From NCBI GenBank assembly GCA_020353135.1, contig CP070688.1, forward strand, positions 3,855,140 through 3,864,008: a stretch of 8,869 bases of DNA, written 5' to 3'. Origin of the DNA: Chloroflexota bacterium (lineage in GTDB: Bacteria; Chloroflexota; Anaerolineae; Promineifilales; Promineifilaceae). Positions within the stretch are counted from its first letter, which is position 1. Each line of letters opens with the position of its first letter. A program made the position numbers and the translations under genes. Below the pieces are notes generated by a model. The model had not been told where the DNA came from and did not search any database. It was given only the letters and a program-made list of their open reading frames with translations. Of this stretch, positions 1 to 6,985 are shown piece after piece.

Positions 1-2459
1 GTGCGCAGTTCGTGGCTCATGTTGGCCAGGAATGCGCTCTTGGCCCGGTTGGCCGCTTCGGCGTCGTGCATGGCTTCTTCAAGCCTGGCCTCCATCTCTT
101 TTCTTTCCGTGATGTCGACGTTTGTTCCGACCAGAAGCGTCGGGCGGCCGCTTTCATCCCAGGCGGTCGCTTTGCCCCGGCTTAACATCCAGAGCCAGCG
201 GCCGTCTTTGGCCCGCAATCGAAACTCATTATCAAAGTAGGATTCCCAGTTTCCGCCGGCAAGATAAGCATCTGTGCTGGCTCTCACTTTGGCAAGGTCG
301 TCGGGGTGTACCAGGGCATCGAAGGTATCGATAGTGGCTGGAAACTCATCCGGTTTGTAGCCCAACATGCGCATATAACTTGGACTGAAGTAACTCTCAT
401 CTGTTTCAAGATTGTGATCCCATATGCCAACTTCGCTGCCTTCAGATGCCGCTTCCAGCCGGATTTTGGCCTCATTTATCTCTTGCCGGGCCCGATCCAA
501 GTCCAGGACGAGGTTTTGTAGTTCGAGCTGGGTCTTGGCCATCCTTGACCGGTTGTATACGAATACGCCGGTCAGGGCGATGATGAGGACAACCGTAAGG
601 GCCGATGTGCCAACACCCAGTAGATTCGTAGTACGCAGGGAAGCATAGGCCTCGGCCGCGTCCATCTCGGTGGCGATACCAAGGCCGGCCGCCTCGTCCC
701 AGGTCCAGGCGCCGACGACCGGCACGCCGCGATAGTCGTTGTAGCCATCGAGGTTTGTGCCCGGGCGACCGCCAATCGCTTCTTGTGCCATGAGTGTCAA
801 GGGTTGCTCAGTTCGGGCAACATCCGGCTGATAGCCTTCGACCAGGTTGCCGCCCGGATTGCGGATCTCGACATTCAGGATGCCGCGCTCTCCATCCGGG
901 ATCAGGTCAATCAGGCGCAGATCATCGTCAAAGCGGCTCTCGCTTATCAACTGACCCGAACGGTTGAAGGCGTAGCTTTCGCCCGACTGGCCCAGGCGGC
1001 CGCGCTGCAGGATCTGCGTAAAATCCTGTTCGGGGTCAATGCGCAAGGCCAGGGTGCAAACTGGAACGCCGTCTGTATCGCGCACGCCAGCCCCGGCGAG
1101 CATGGTGGCCGTGCTGCCCGTTGCCGCATCATGGTCGCGAGTCTGAAGATGAGGCAGGGCGATGGCGGTATACTCCGGACCGGTCAGCGTGCGGGGAAAG
1201 AAATCGGCCGGTATTTCCCCCGCCAGGTTCGTGGCCACTTCGTCCGGATTGCTGGCGGCCAATACAAAGCCGTCCGGCGCCAGGACGAGAAACTCCTCAT
1301 ATTCGCCCTGGATCATCAGCGGATCCAGGTAATCCAGAATCGCAGTTCCAGCAGTGAAATTGAGCAATCGCTCCTGTTCGCGGGGAAAACTTAGAAGCGA
1401 GGTGCACAGGAGACGCGTCTGCTGGGTATGGGCCCAGACGCTGGCCGTCGACTGCTGGGCGTTAAACCAGTCGCTGACCGACTCAGACGTCGTATTGAGG
1501 ACCGTCGCCAGCGCATCGGCCGTATCTTCTCTGGTTTGCTGTCCAATGAGAGACTGTGTCCACCACGTAAAGCCGACGATGGCCAGGATGATCACGACGG
1601 CGACGACGATCAGTGGCCAGTTGCTTGAAGTTGGAATGCCTGCAGATTCGGCCGTTGTGTCCGAAATCGAGCGAACATCCGAGGCTGGGGACGTAGCCGA
1701 GTCCTGCTCCCTTCGGCTCAGGGTCAAGCCAATGTAAACCACGACTACCAGGCCGGCTATGACCGCCAGCGCCAGGGCAATGACCGATAATCTCCCCCCG
1801 CGATCCTGCAATTGGTTAACTTCGGCCGCCGTGCGGGCGTCTACCAGGCGGATGAAGTCGTCGATTGGCGCCATGATCTCGGCTTTTGCCAGGTGATATT
1901 CGTCGCCGTGCAGAAGCGCCTGGGCCAGGACCAGATCAGGTTCGCCTCGAATGACATAGCTGCCGTCGTCGTCAGGATAGAGCCCCACGACCGCGCTCAT
2001 GGCCTGTTCTTCCAGCGCCGCCAGGGCGTCAGAATTGGCTTTGGCCTGGCGCATCAACGAGAATTCATCTTCGGTGAAGTTGGCTTGGCGCATCAGTTCT
2101 TCGAGGGCCACACTTTCGCCATCAGGGCGCGGACTTAGTCCGGTGGCGGTCACGAAATCCCAGTAGATGCTGCCGTATTCTTGCGGGCGGGGCGCCTCTC
2201 CGTCGCGGATGCCCAGAATACGATCAAAATAGGCCTTGTATTGGGCATCGCCGGTGACCACGTAGGTCCGGGCCATGCGGGTCAGGTCGTCGGAGCTCTG
2301 CCGCAATTCGTCGGCCAGTTGATAACTGTGGAGGCGCCGGGCTTCGGCTTCGGCGATGTCGGCCTGGTTGCGATTGATCAGGCTCGTAATGCCCAGGATT
2401 CCCAGCACTAACAGCAGGAGGAGCAGGGCGATGAGCAGAAAGCCGGTTCTTGATGGCAC
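1..2459 (-). CDS. Sensor histidine kinase with two extracytoplasmic sensor modules (C-terminus cut by window edge)
   Basis: Reading the minus strand from GTG at 2459 gives one uninterrupted frame of 819 codons to the window edge. Order by residue: membrane helix 1 (about 6-27); an extracytoplasmic helical sensor with the motif YVVTGDAQYKAYFDRILG (about 28-222); helix 2 (about 224-247); a short Ser/Thr-rich loop; helix 3 (about 280-300); a large extracytoplasmic region resembling a double Cache domain (about 301-612); helix 4 (about 614-634); a short coiled coil; a PAS domain (about 665-785, with WDHNLETDESYFS, the LVHPDDL turn and the closing DITERKE); then the HisKA start FLANMSHELR, with predicted phospho-acceptor His816. 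The ATPase domain, and any receiver domain, would lie outside the window. No HAMP domain is evident. The GTG start is the only start codon after the in-frame TAG at 2469-2471 and places helix 1 correctly at the N-terminus; a clear Shine-Dalgarno is lacking, so translation may be coupled to the upstream channel gene, which ends 14 nt earlier. Ligand and response regulator are unknown. Confidence 0.9.
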   Translation of the reverse strand, partial: MPSRTGFLLIALLLLLLVLGILGITSLINRNQADIAEAEARRLHSYQLADELRQSSDDLTRMARTYVVTGDAQYKAYFDRILGIRDGEAPRPQEYGSIYWDFVTATGLSPRPDGESVALEELMRQANFTEDEFSLMRQAKANSDALAALEEQAMSAVVGLYPDDDGSYVIRGEPDLVLAQALLHGDEYHLAKAEIMAPIDDFIRLVDARTAAEVNQLQDRGGRLSVIALALAVIAGLVVVVYIGLTLSRREQDSATSPASDVRSISDTTAESAGIPTSSNWPLIVVAVVIILAIVGFTWWTQSLIGQQTREDTADALATVLNTTSESVSDWFNAQQSTASVWAHTQQTRLLCTSLLSFPREQERLLNFTAGTAILDYLDPLMIQGEYEEFLVLAPDGFVLAASNPDEVATNLAGEIPADFFPRTLTGPEYTAIALPHLQTRDHDAATGSTATMLAGAGVRDTDGVPVCTLALRIDPEQDFTQILQRGRLGQSGESYAFNRSGQLISESRFDDDLRLIDLIPDGERGILNVEIRNPGGNLVEGYQPDVARTEQPLTLMAQEAIGGRPGTNLDGYNDYRGVPVVGAWTWDEAAGLGIATEMDAAEAYASLRTTNLLGVGTSALTVVLIIALTGVFVYNRSRMAKTQLELQNLVLDLDRARQEINEAKIRLEAASEGSEVGIWDHNLETDESYFSPSYMRMLGYKPDEFPATIDTFDALVHPDDLAKVRASTDAYLAGGNWESYFDNEFRLRAKDGRWLWMLSRGKATAWDESGRPTLLVGTNVDITERKEMEARLEEAMHDAEAANRAKSAFLANMSHELR

Positions 2460-2473
2460 GGGCTGATTCTACG

Positions 2474-3481
2474 CTAACTCTGTCGCGCGACGCGATTGGC
2501 TAGGATGGAGAGCAGCAGGCCCAGCGTGGTGTAGCCGAGGATGACCTCGATTACGACGATGACTTCGCCCAGCCAGTGCTGAGGGGTAATATCGCCGAAG
2601 CCGAGCGTGGTGTAAGTGACGATAGAGTAATAGAAGGGGGTGATCCAGCTTTGGGCGCTGCCTGAGTAATCCATCAATCCCCAGCTGAGGCGCATGTCGA
2701 AAAGATAAACAACGCCGAAAAGCATGGCTAGAATTATGGCATACGAAAAAGGCTTGGTTAGACTCCGGCCATAATCAATGCGCCGCCAACCTGAGAACAT
2801 TAACCTCTTCAGCCGCCGCGACGTCGGCGAAGGCGTCTGGTCAATGTTGTGCTCCATGGTGTCCAGGTAGTCTTGGTCTCGCGCATCACGGACGAAGATG
2901 GCGTTACCGTAACACGAATCAAGACCGCGAATGCCCAGAAAATGACCGCGCAGCGAATGAAAGTCGCCGTATTGAACGCCGATCAGATTAACCGAATTCA
3001 TGGTCGTATAACTGAAATTGGCCAGGGTAATGTTGGCGTGGCTGAGGTTGGCGCCACTCAAATCGGCGTCGCTCAAATTTGCCGCGGTGAGATCGGCCTC
3101 GGTCAAGTCAGCTTCATGTAGCTTGGTGCCGCGCAAATCGGCGCTGCTTAAGTTGGCTTCGGCCAGGTAGGCGCCCGAAAGATCGGCTTCGGTCAAGTAC
3201 GCGCCAGAGAGGTCGGCCTTGTATAGTTCGGCGCCTCCGAGCTTGGCATCAGACAGATCGGCCTCGGGTAGATGCGCCATCTTGATATTGGCGTCGCTCA
3301 GATCGGCGCCGAAAAAATCGGCCTCCGCCAAATCGGCCTCGCCGAGATTGATCCCCGATAGGTCGAGGTCGCTGAGATCCTCGCCGGCCAACTGCGGCCG
3401 AATCCCAGGGTTCTCGGCGCGCCACTTATTCCAAGCTTGCGTTCCCTCTTCAAGGATTTCCAAGTGCGTTGATTCGGTCAT
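2474..3481 (-). CDS. Pentapeptide-repeat protein fused to a two-helix K+-type ion channel
   Basis: This 335-residue protein begins with a short charged segment. About 27 pentapeptide units follow (residues 34-168, pattern A-D/N-L-x-x, for example SGADL and TEADL), which should fold as a right-handed four-sided solenoid of nearly seven coils. A linker (170-243) leads to membrane helix 1 (about 245-262), a pore loop, and the selectivity-filter motif TTLGFGDITP (291-300, like the K+ channel TxGFGD signature). Helix 2 is at about 305-327 and the chain stops eight residues later, so there is no C-terminal RCK gating domain. Probable role: a potassium-type cation channel in the inner membrane, gated or anchored by the cytoplasmic solenoid; ion selectivity is inferred from the motif only. 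The ATG at 3481 is preceded by GAGAGAG (3486-3492), a reasonable ribosome site. It is the first gene of an operon with the sensor kinase downstream. Confidence 0.9.
   Translation of the reverse strand: MTESTHLEILEEGTQAWNKWRAENPGIRPQLAGEDLSDLDLSGINLGEADLAEADFFGADLSDANIKMAHLPEADLSDAKLGGAELYKADLSGAYLTEADLSGAYLAEANLSSADLRGTKLHEADLTEADLTAANLSDADLSGANLSHANITLANFSYTTMNSVNLIGVQYGDFHSLRGHFLGIRGLDSCYGNAIFVRDARDQDYLDTMEHNIDQTPSPTSRRLKRLMFSGWRRIDYGRSLTKPFSYAIILAMLFGVVYLFDMRLSWGLMDYSGSAQSWITPFYYSIVTYTTLGFGDITPQHWLGEVIVVIEVILGYTTLGLLLSILANRVARQS
2978..3382 (-). repeat. 15-bp periodic repeat encoding pentapeptides
   Basis: About 27 in-frame copies of a degenerate 15-bp unit lie inside the channel gene and encode the pentapeptide solenoid. 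On the plus strand it appears as recurring words such as gatcggcctcggtcaag. Units are best conserved in the middle (about 3050-3350) and decay towards the linker end. This is protein-level repetition and not a separate genetic element. Confidence 0.85.
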
Positions 3482-3563
3482 TCTACTCTCTCATTCACTC
3501 TGAAAGGATCGCGCAACGGGCATCGGCTAGGTTGGTTCTGGCGGGCAGCCTTCCCTCGGAATG

Positions 3564-3592
3564 ATTGTAGCCGCCACGTCAGCGACGATCAA
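3564..3592 (-). promoter_or_regulatory. Putative sigma-70-type promoter for the channel/kinase operon
   Basis: On the minus strand, TTGATC (3587-3592, four of six consensus bases) is separated by 17 bp from TACAAT (3564-3569, five of six). Transcription would start near 3557 and give a leader of about 75 nt before the ATG at 3481. The spacing is ideal, but this is prediction only, and GC-rich phyla may use other sigma preferences. Confidence 0.45.
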
Positions 3593-3618
3593 ACCGGGAC
3601 ACGCCGTTTCTTTCCTGG

Positions 3619-3629
3619 CTGGTCACCAG
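3619..3629. promoter_or_regulatory. Short inverted repeat, possible operator
   Basis: CTGGT-C-ACCAG has perfect 5-bp arms around one central base, about 125-135 bp upstream of the deaminase start and upstream of the possible -10 at 3671. It could be a regulator half-site pair, but a repeat this short occurs often by chance. Confidence 0.2.
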
Positions 3630-3741
3630 ATGTTCCGGCGTCTTTACTTCCGTTCTCGCACGAATTGCTCTACTATATGTGGGCGATTTCAATTCGGCCG
3701 CAATGCAGACGAGAGCGAGCGTCCGGCTAGGCACGAGATTC

Positions 3742-3747
3742 AGGAGA
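3742..3747 (+). promoter_or_regulatory. Ribosome-binding site deciding the deaminase start
   Basis: AGGAGA lies 6 nt before the ATG at 3754. It favours this start over the upstream in-frame ATG at 3679, which has no comparable site. Confidence 0.7.
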
Positions 3748-3753
3748 AGAATC

Positions 3754-5157
3754 ATGGCTACCATGCTTGTCAAGAACGCTACCGTCGTGGCCACCATGGA
3801 CGACCAACGCCGGGAGATAGCCGACGGCGGACTCTTCATTCGTGATGCTGTCATCGAACAGGTTGGACCCAGCGCAGAGCTTCCTTCAACGGCCGACCAG
3901 GTGATCGACCTGACCGACCACCTTGTACTGCCGGGCCTAGTAAATACGCATCACCATCTGTACCAGACGTTGACACGGGTACACGCCACCGACTCCGATT
4001 TGTTCACCTGGCTGAAAACCCTGTACCCAATCTGGGCCGGTCTGACCGACGAGGCCATCTATTTCAGCACTTTAACCGGCCTGGCCGAGCTAGCCCTGTC
4101 AGGGTGCACCACCAGCAGCGACCACCTCTATATATTCCCCAACGACTGTACGCTGGATAGCCAGATCCGGGCCGCCACCGAGATCGGCGTGCGCTTTCAC
4201 GCCGCCCGTGGCTCCATGTCTCTCGGCGAAAGCGACGGTGGCTTACCACCAGATAGCGTGACCGAGGATGAGGGTTTCATCCTCAAGGACAGCCGGCGAC
4301 TGATCGAGCAATACAACGATCTTGAGCCGCAGGCCATGATCCGGGTCGTTCTGGCTCCGTGTTCACCCTTCTCGGTCACGGCCGACCTGATGCGCGAATC
4401 GGCCGAGATGGCTCGGGCTTATGGCGTCAGGCTCCATACCCATCTCTCGGAAACGTTGGAAGAAGAGGAATTCTGCCTGGGAAGCTTCGGTCAACGGCCG
4501 GTCCCTTACGTGGAATCGCTAGGTTGGACCGGCGAAGACGTCTGGCACGCTCATTGCGTTCATATGAACGACCACGAGATGGCTCTCTTCAGCCGCACCG
4601 GCACGGGCGTCGCGCACTGCCCGACCAGCAATATGCGCCTGGCCAGCGGCATTGCCCCGGTGGTTTACTGGCGCCAACACGGCGTCAGGGTGGGCCTGGG
4701 CGTGGACGGGTCGGCCTCCAACGACGGCAGCCATATTCTTGCCGAAGCGCGAATGGCCATGTTGAAACAGCGAACCGCGCCCCATCGTTATCTGAGCGAA
4801 GAGCCCGGCGGCCGCCATGGCTTCGCCGGTCATGCCGGCTCGATGACCGCCCGGCAGGCGCTTTTGTTGGCCACCAGGGGGGGGGCCGAAGTCCTCGGTC
4901 GCGACGACGTCGGTTACCTGGCTCCTGGCATGAGCGCCGACTTCATCGCCTTTAACCTCAACCAGGTGGCCTTCGCCGGCGCGCTGCACGACCCAGTCGC
5001 GGCCGTGATCCTGTGCCAGCCTCAGAACGTCGACCTTTCGGTTATCAATGGCCGGGTGGTGGTCGGGGACGGCCGCCTGACGACATTGGACCTGGCGCCG
5101 GTGCTGCGCCGGCACAATGAGATCGCCCTGGCCATGGCCCGCGGCGAAGCAAACTGA
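3754..5157 (+). CDS. Amidohydrolase, probable 8-oxoguanine deaminase
   Basis: The predicted 467-residue cytosolic enzyme belongs to the amidohydrolase superfamily (AtzA/TrzN/guanine deaminase-like group). Known 8-oxoguanine deaminases convert 8-oxoguanine to urate plus ammonia. Visible signature: LPGLVNTHHHLYQTL with metal ligands His66 and His68; HTHLSE with His230 and the acid-base Glu233; WHAHCVH at 264-270; and GVDGSASND with metal ligand Asp318. The segment GSMSLGESDGGLPPDSV (153-169) is, from memory, typical of 8-oxoguanine deaminases and hydroxydechloroatrazine-hydrolase-like proteins, so the substrate is inferred and another aminated heterocycle is possible. The ATG at 3754 is chosen because AGGAGA (3742-3747) sits 6 nt upstream and the protein then starts as the family usually does (MLVKNATVVATM); an in-frame ATG at 3679 would add 25 unlikely Arg-rich residues. 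A run of nine G (4877-4885) does not break the frame. The tandem-NUDIX gene follows after 29 nt. Confidence 0.85.
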   Translation: MATMLVKNATVVATMDDQRREIADGGLFIRDAVIEQVGPSAELPSTADQVIDLTDHLVLPGLVNTHHHLYQTLTRVHATDSDLFTWLKTLYPIWAGLTDEAIYFSTLTGLAELALSGCTTSSDHLYIFPNDCTLDSQIRAATEIGVRFHAARGSMSLGESDGGLPPDSVTEDEGFILKDSRRLIEQYNDLEPQAMIRVVLAPCSPFSVTADLMRESAEMARAYGVRLHTHLSETLEEEEFCLGSFGQRPVPYVESLGWTGEDVWHAHCVHMNDHEMALFSRTGTGVAHCPTSNMRLASGIAPVVYWRQHGVRVGLGVDGSASNDGSHILAEARMAMLKQRTAPHRYLSEEPGGRHGFAGHAGSMTARQALLLATRGGAEVLGRDDVGYLAPGMSADFIAFNLNQVAFAGALHDPVAAVILCQPQNVDLSVINGRVVVGDGRLTTLDLAPVLRRHNEIALAMARGEAN

Positions 5158-5186
5158 CAAGCGGTCTGACCGTTCAATTCGCCAAC

Positions 5187-6131
5187 GTGATCGTCGGTAC
5201 CAACGGCATCGTCCTGGATGAAAACGGCCGCATCCTGCTGATCCGGCGTGACGACATCCTGACCTGGGCTTTGCCCGGAGGAGCCCTGGAGCCGGCCGAG
5301 CTGCCAACGGATGGCGTCGTCCGCGAGGTCGAGGAAGAGACCGGACAGTGGGTCGTTCCTAGGCGATTGGCCGGCGTGTACTACTGGACCAGTGCAAGCT
5401 CGGCTTATCTCATCTTCGCTTTTCTATGCCGGCCGGCAGGCGGCGAAGTGCGGACGACCCAAGAGGCGTTACAGGTCGGCTACTACCGTCCTGATCGACT
5501 GCCCTGGCCGATATTGTCGCTGCACCGGGAGCGAATAGAGCAAGCGCTGAATCACGCAGGCGGACCACCTCGTTGGGGCCGCCAACATTCGGCGCGCTGG
5601 TTACGAATCGCCCGGCGAACGATTGGTCCATTTGTGTATCTGTGGCAAGATCTGCGCCGTTTCGCCCAGAAGCTGCCGCCGTACGAGCCGCCCCGGCCGT
5701 GGCATCATGGCGCCTTTACCATTATTCGGGATGACAAGGGCCGGGTTCTGTGGGTTAAGCGGACCGATCACGACGTCTGGAATTTGCCTGGCGGGCGGCC
5801 GGAGGTGGGCGAGACGCCCTGGGAGACGGCCGTTCGCGAAACACGGGAAGAGACAGGCTTAGCGGTGCGCCTGACCGACTTGAGCGGCGTCTACGTAAAA
5901 CCGGCCCAACAGACGCTGGTATTTACTTTCTTGGCCGAGGTGATTGGCGGTGAATTGACGACCGGGCCTGAATCGGCGGCCTTCGACTATTTCCCGGCCG
6001 GGCAGGAGCCAGAGAATTCACTGCCTAAGCACGTACGGCGATCGGCCGATGCCACGACCGAGCGGTCGGCGACCCTATTTCGTATTCAAGACGGCCGGCC
6101 GGGGCTGGAACAACTAGGCTTAATTGGCTAG
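5187..6131 (+). CDS. Tandem NUDIX hydrolase (two NUDIX domains in one chain)
   Basis: The 314-residue product carries two NUDIX domains. Domain 1 (about 1-123) has box G32-x5-E38-x7-R46-E47-V-E-E50-E51-T-G53, ending in Gln54 where a hydrophobic residue is usual. Domain 2 (about 172-312) has G203-x5-E209-x7-R217-E218-T-R-E221-E222-T-G224-L225. All metal-binding glutamates are present in both, so both halves may be active. A basic, Trp-rich linker (about 125-171) joins them. NUDIX enzymes cleave nucleoside diphosphates linked to another moiety X; MutT-type members remove 8-oxo-dGTP from the nucleotide pool, but the substrate cannot be read from sequence alone. GTG at 5187 is the assumed start; the frame is open back to a TGA at 5118, and CTG at 5166 or 5154 is a less likely alternative. 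No strong ribosome site is seen, so coupling to the deaminase gene 29 nt upstream is likely. The TetR gene converges on it. Confidence 0.88.
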   Translation: MIVGTNGIVLDENGRILLIRRDDILTWALPGGALEPAELPTDGVVREVEEETGQWVVPRRLAGVYYWTSASSAYLIFAFLCRPAGGEVRTTQEALQVGYYRPDRLPWPILSLHRERIEQALNHAGGPPRWGRQHSARWLRIARRTIGPFVYLWQDLRRFAQKLPPYEPPRPWHHGAFTIIRDDKGRVLWVKRTDHDVWNLPGGRPEVGETPWETAVRETREETGLAVRLTDLSGVYVKPAQQTLVFTFLAEVIGGELTTGPESAAFDYFPAGQEPENSLPKHVRRSADATTERSATLFRIQDGRPGLEQLGLIG

Positions 6132-6200
6132 CTGATAAGGCTTGTTTTGTCGGCGGCGAACCTACGTTATTCGTCCTCTTCAGAGGCTGGCTCGGCCGAT

Positions 6201-6821
6201 TCAGATGCTTCCGCTATGACCAACAGCGCGCAGAGCGAAGCCGGTCATGTCTGTAACGGCGGCCGCCGCTTCGTTCTCGGCGTCGGGCTGCTCCAGCAGC
6301 TGAAGCACATTCTCGTCGAAGGCGCCGGCCAGGGCTTCGGCCGTACGGCGGGTGTTTTGAGGCGAGATTTGGCCTTTGTCGAGAGCCAGGTCCAGCGGCC
6401 GCTGCCAGATGTTGATCATGCCTTCGCGAAATTCGGCCCGGCGAGCGACCAGGGCCGGCAAGGCGCCGACGCCACCAACCAGCAATAGAGAGACCACGGC
6501 CGGTTCGTAGACGCCGATATTGACGTAAGCCTGGACTGCGGCCTGGATTTGCTTGGGTAAGGTAGCCCGGCTGGCGACCGCCTGTTGGATGGCCTGCAGC
6601 AAGAATTCGGCCGTCTCTTCGTACAGGTAGACAAATAACGTCTCTTTGTCGGGGAAATAGAAGTAGAAGGTGCCGACGGCCACCCCGGCTGCGGCGACGA
6701 TGTCGCGGATGGTGGCTGCATGGTAGCCCTTCTCGGCGAAGACGCGCACGGCCGCTTGCATCAGGGCCGTACGCTTGGCATCCTTCTTCAGGCGCGTCTT
6801 CTCGGTGCTGCGATATGGCAT
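6201..6821 (-). CDS. TetR/AcrR-family transcriptional regulator
   Basis: The 206-residue product has the classic N-terminal TetR DNA-binding domain: a basic start, then LMQAAVRVFAEKGYHAATI, and the helix-turn-helix and following helix IVAAAGVAVGTFYFYFPDKE (41-60). The remaining helical part (about 75-200) would bind a ligand and form a dimer; it is divergent and its ligand cannot be guessed. Such proteins usually repress their own gene or a neighbour until an inducer binds. The ATG at 6821 fits the usual distance to the HTH. No Shine-Dalgarno precedes it, and the predicted promoter places the mRNA start at the start codon, suggesting a leaderless transcript. It is divergent from the MocR-type gene and convergent with the NUDIX gene (69 bp between stops); either could be a target. 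Confidence 0.92.
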   Translation of the reverse strand: MPYRSTEKTRLKKDAKRTALMQAAVRVFAEKGYHAATIRDIVAAAGVAVGTFYFYFPDKETLFVYLYEETAEFLLQAIQQAVASRATLPKQIQAAVQAYVNIGVYEPAVVSLLLVGGVGALPALVARRAEFREGMINIWQRPLDLALDKGQISPQNTRRTAEALAGAFDENVLQLLEQPDAENEAAAAVTDMTGFALRAVGHSGSI

Positions 6822-6828
6822 GTTTGAG

Positions 6829-6857
6829 AGAATAAACTAGGCTAAGGTGGCTGTCAA
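6829..6857 (-). promoter_or_regulatory. Putative promoter of the TetR gene, nearly leaderless
   Basis: On the minus strand a perfect TTGACA (6852-6857) is followed after 17 bp by TATTCT (6829-6834, four of six consensus bases). The transcription start would fall near 6822, right at the ATG at 6821. The -35 and spacing are strong; the -10 is moderate. Confidence 0.5.
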
Positions 6858-6885
6858 ATGGGGGGGTGGGAACTGGTAACAAGTC

Positions 6886-6906
6886 GCTGGTGGCTGGTGG
6901 CTGGTC
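6886..6906 (+). repeat. Three copies of a 7-bp tandem repeat
   Basis: GCTGGTG, GCTGGTG and GCTGGTC lie head to tail, followed by a pyrimidine-rich tract (about 6908-6940) with CTCCTCTTC- and CTCTGCTCC-like words. Looser CTGGT words occur just before (6873-6877). This resembles the short heptanucleotide tandem repeats found between genes in some bacteria. It sits between the two divergent regulator genes, inside the possible long N-terminus of the MocR frame. Confidence 0.6.
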
Positions 6907-6985
6907 GCTTCTCCTCTTCCCCTCTGCTCCTCTTCTCTTTTACCCGCCTCTTGCCACTGACTCTAAAACCGAGGATGATTGGCCT

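Larger units (their letters stand above)
3482..3753. other. Divergent intergenic region between the channel operon and the deaminase operon
   Basis: This 272-bp stretch separates two divergent operons and should hold both promoters. The leftward promoter is listed separately. For the rightward operon a TACTAT box at 3671-3676 could serve as a -10 element, but no convincing -35 sits 16-18 bp upstream. An inverted repeat lies at 3619-3629. The open frame reaching back from the deaminase gene to an ATG at 3679 is probably not translated (see the deaminase entry). Confidence 0.6.

Noticed and set aside
783..1394. Plus-strand open frame of about 200 codons
   Set aside because: It lies opposite the sensor kinase, whose minus-strand frame is continuous and has clear domains; the plus-strand product shows no recognisable motif.
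4359..4955. Plus-strand open frame inside the deaminase gene
   Set aside because: Shifted frame of a well-supported enzyme gene, with a low-complexity Arg-rich product.
4519..5307. Minus-strand open frame of about 260 codons
   Set aside because: It is antisense to the deaminase and NUDIX genes, both well supported, and its product is Arg/Gly/Ala-rich with no known fold.
6175..6186. CCTCTTCAGAGG as a terminator between the convergent NUDIX and TetR genes
   Set aside because: The stem is short, the loop is 2-4 nt, and no T run follows on either strand.
6214..6882. Minus-strand open frame of about 220 codons overlapping the TetR gene
   Set aside because: It is the neighbouring frame of the TetR gene and yields an Arg-rich product; the TetR frame has the proper helix-turn-helix.
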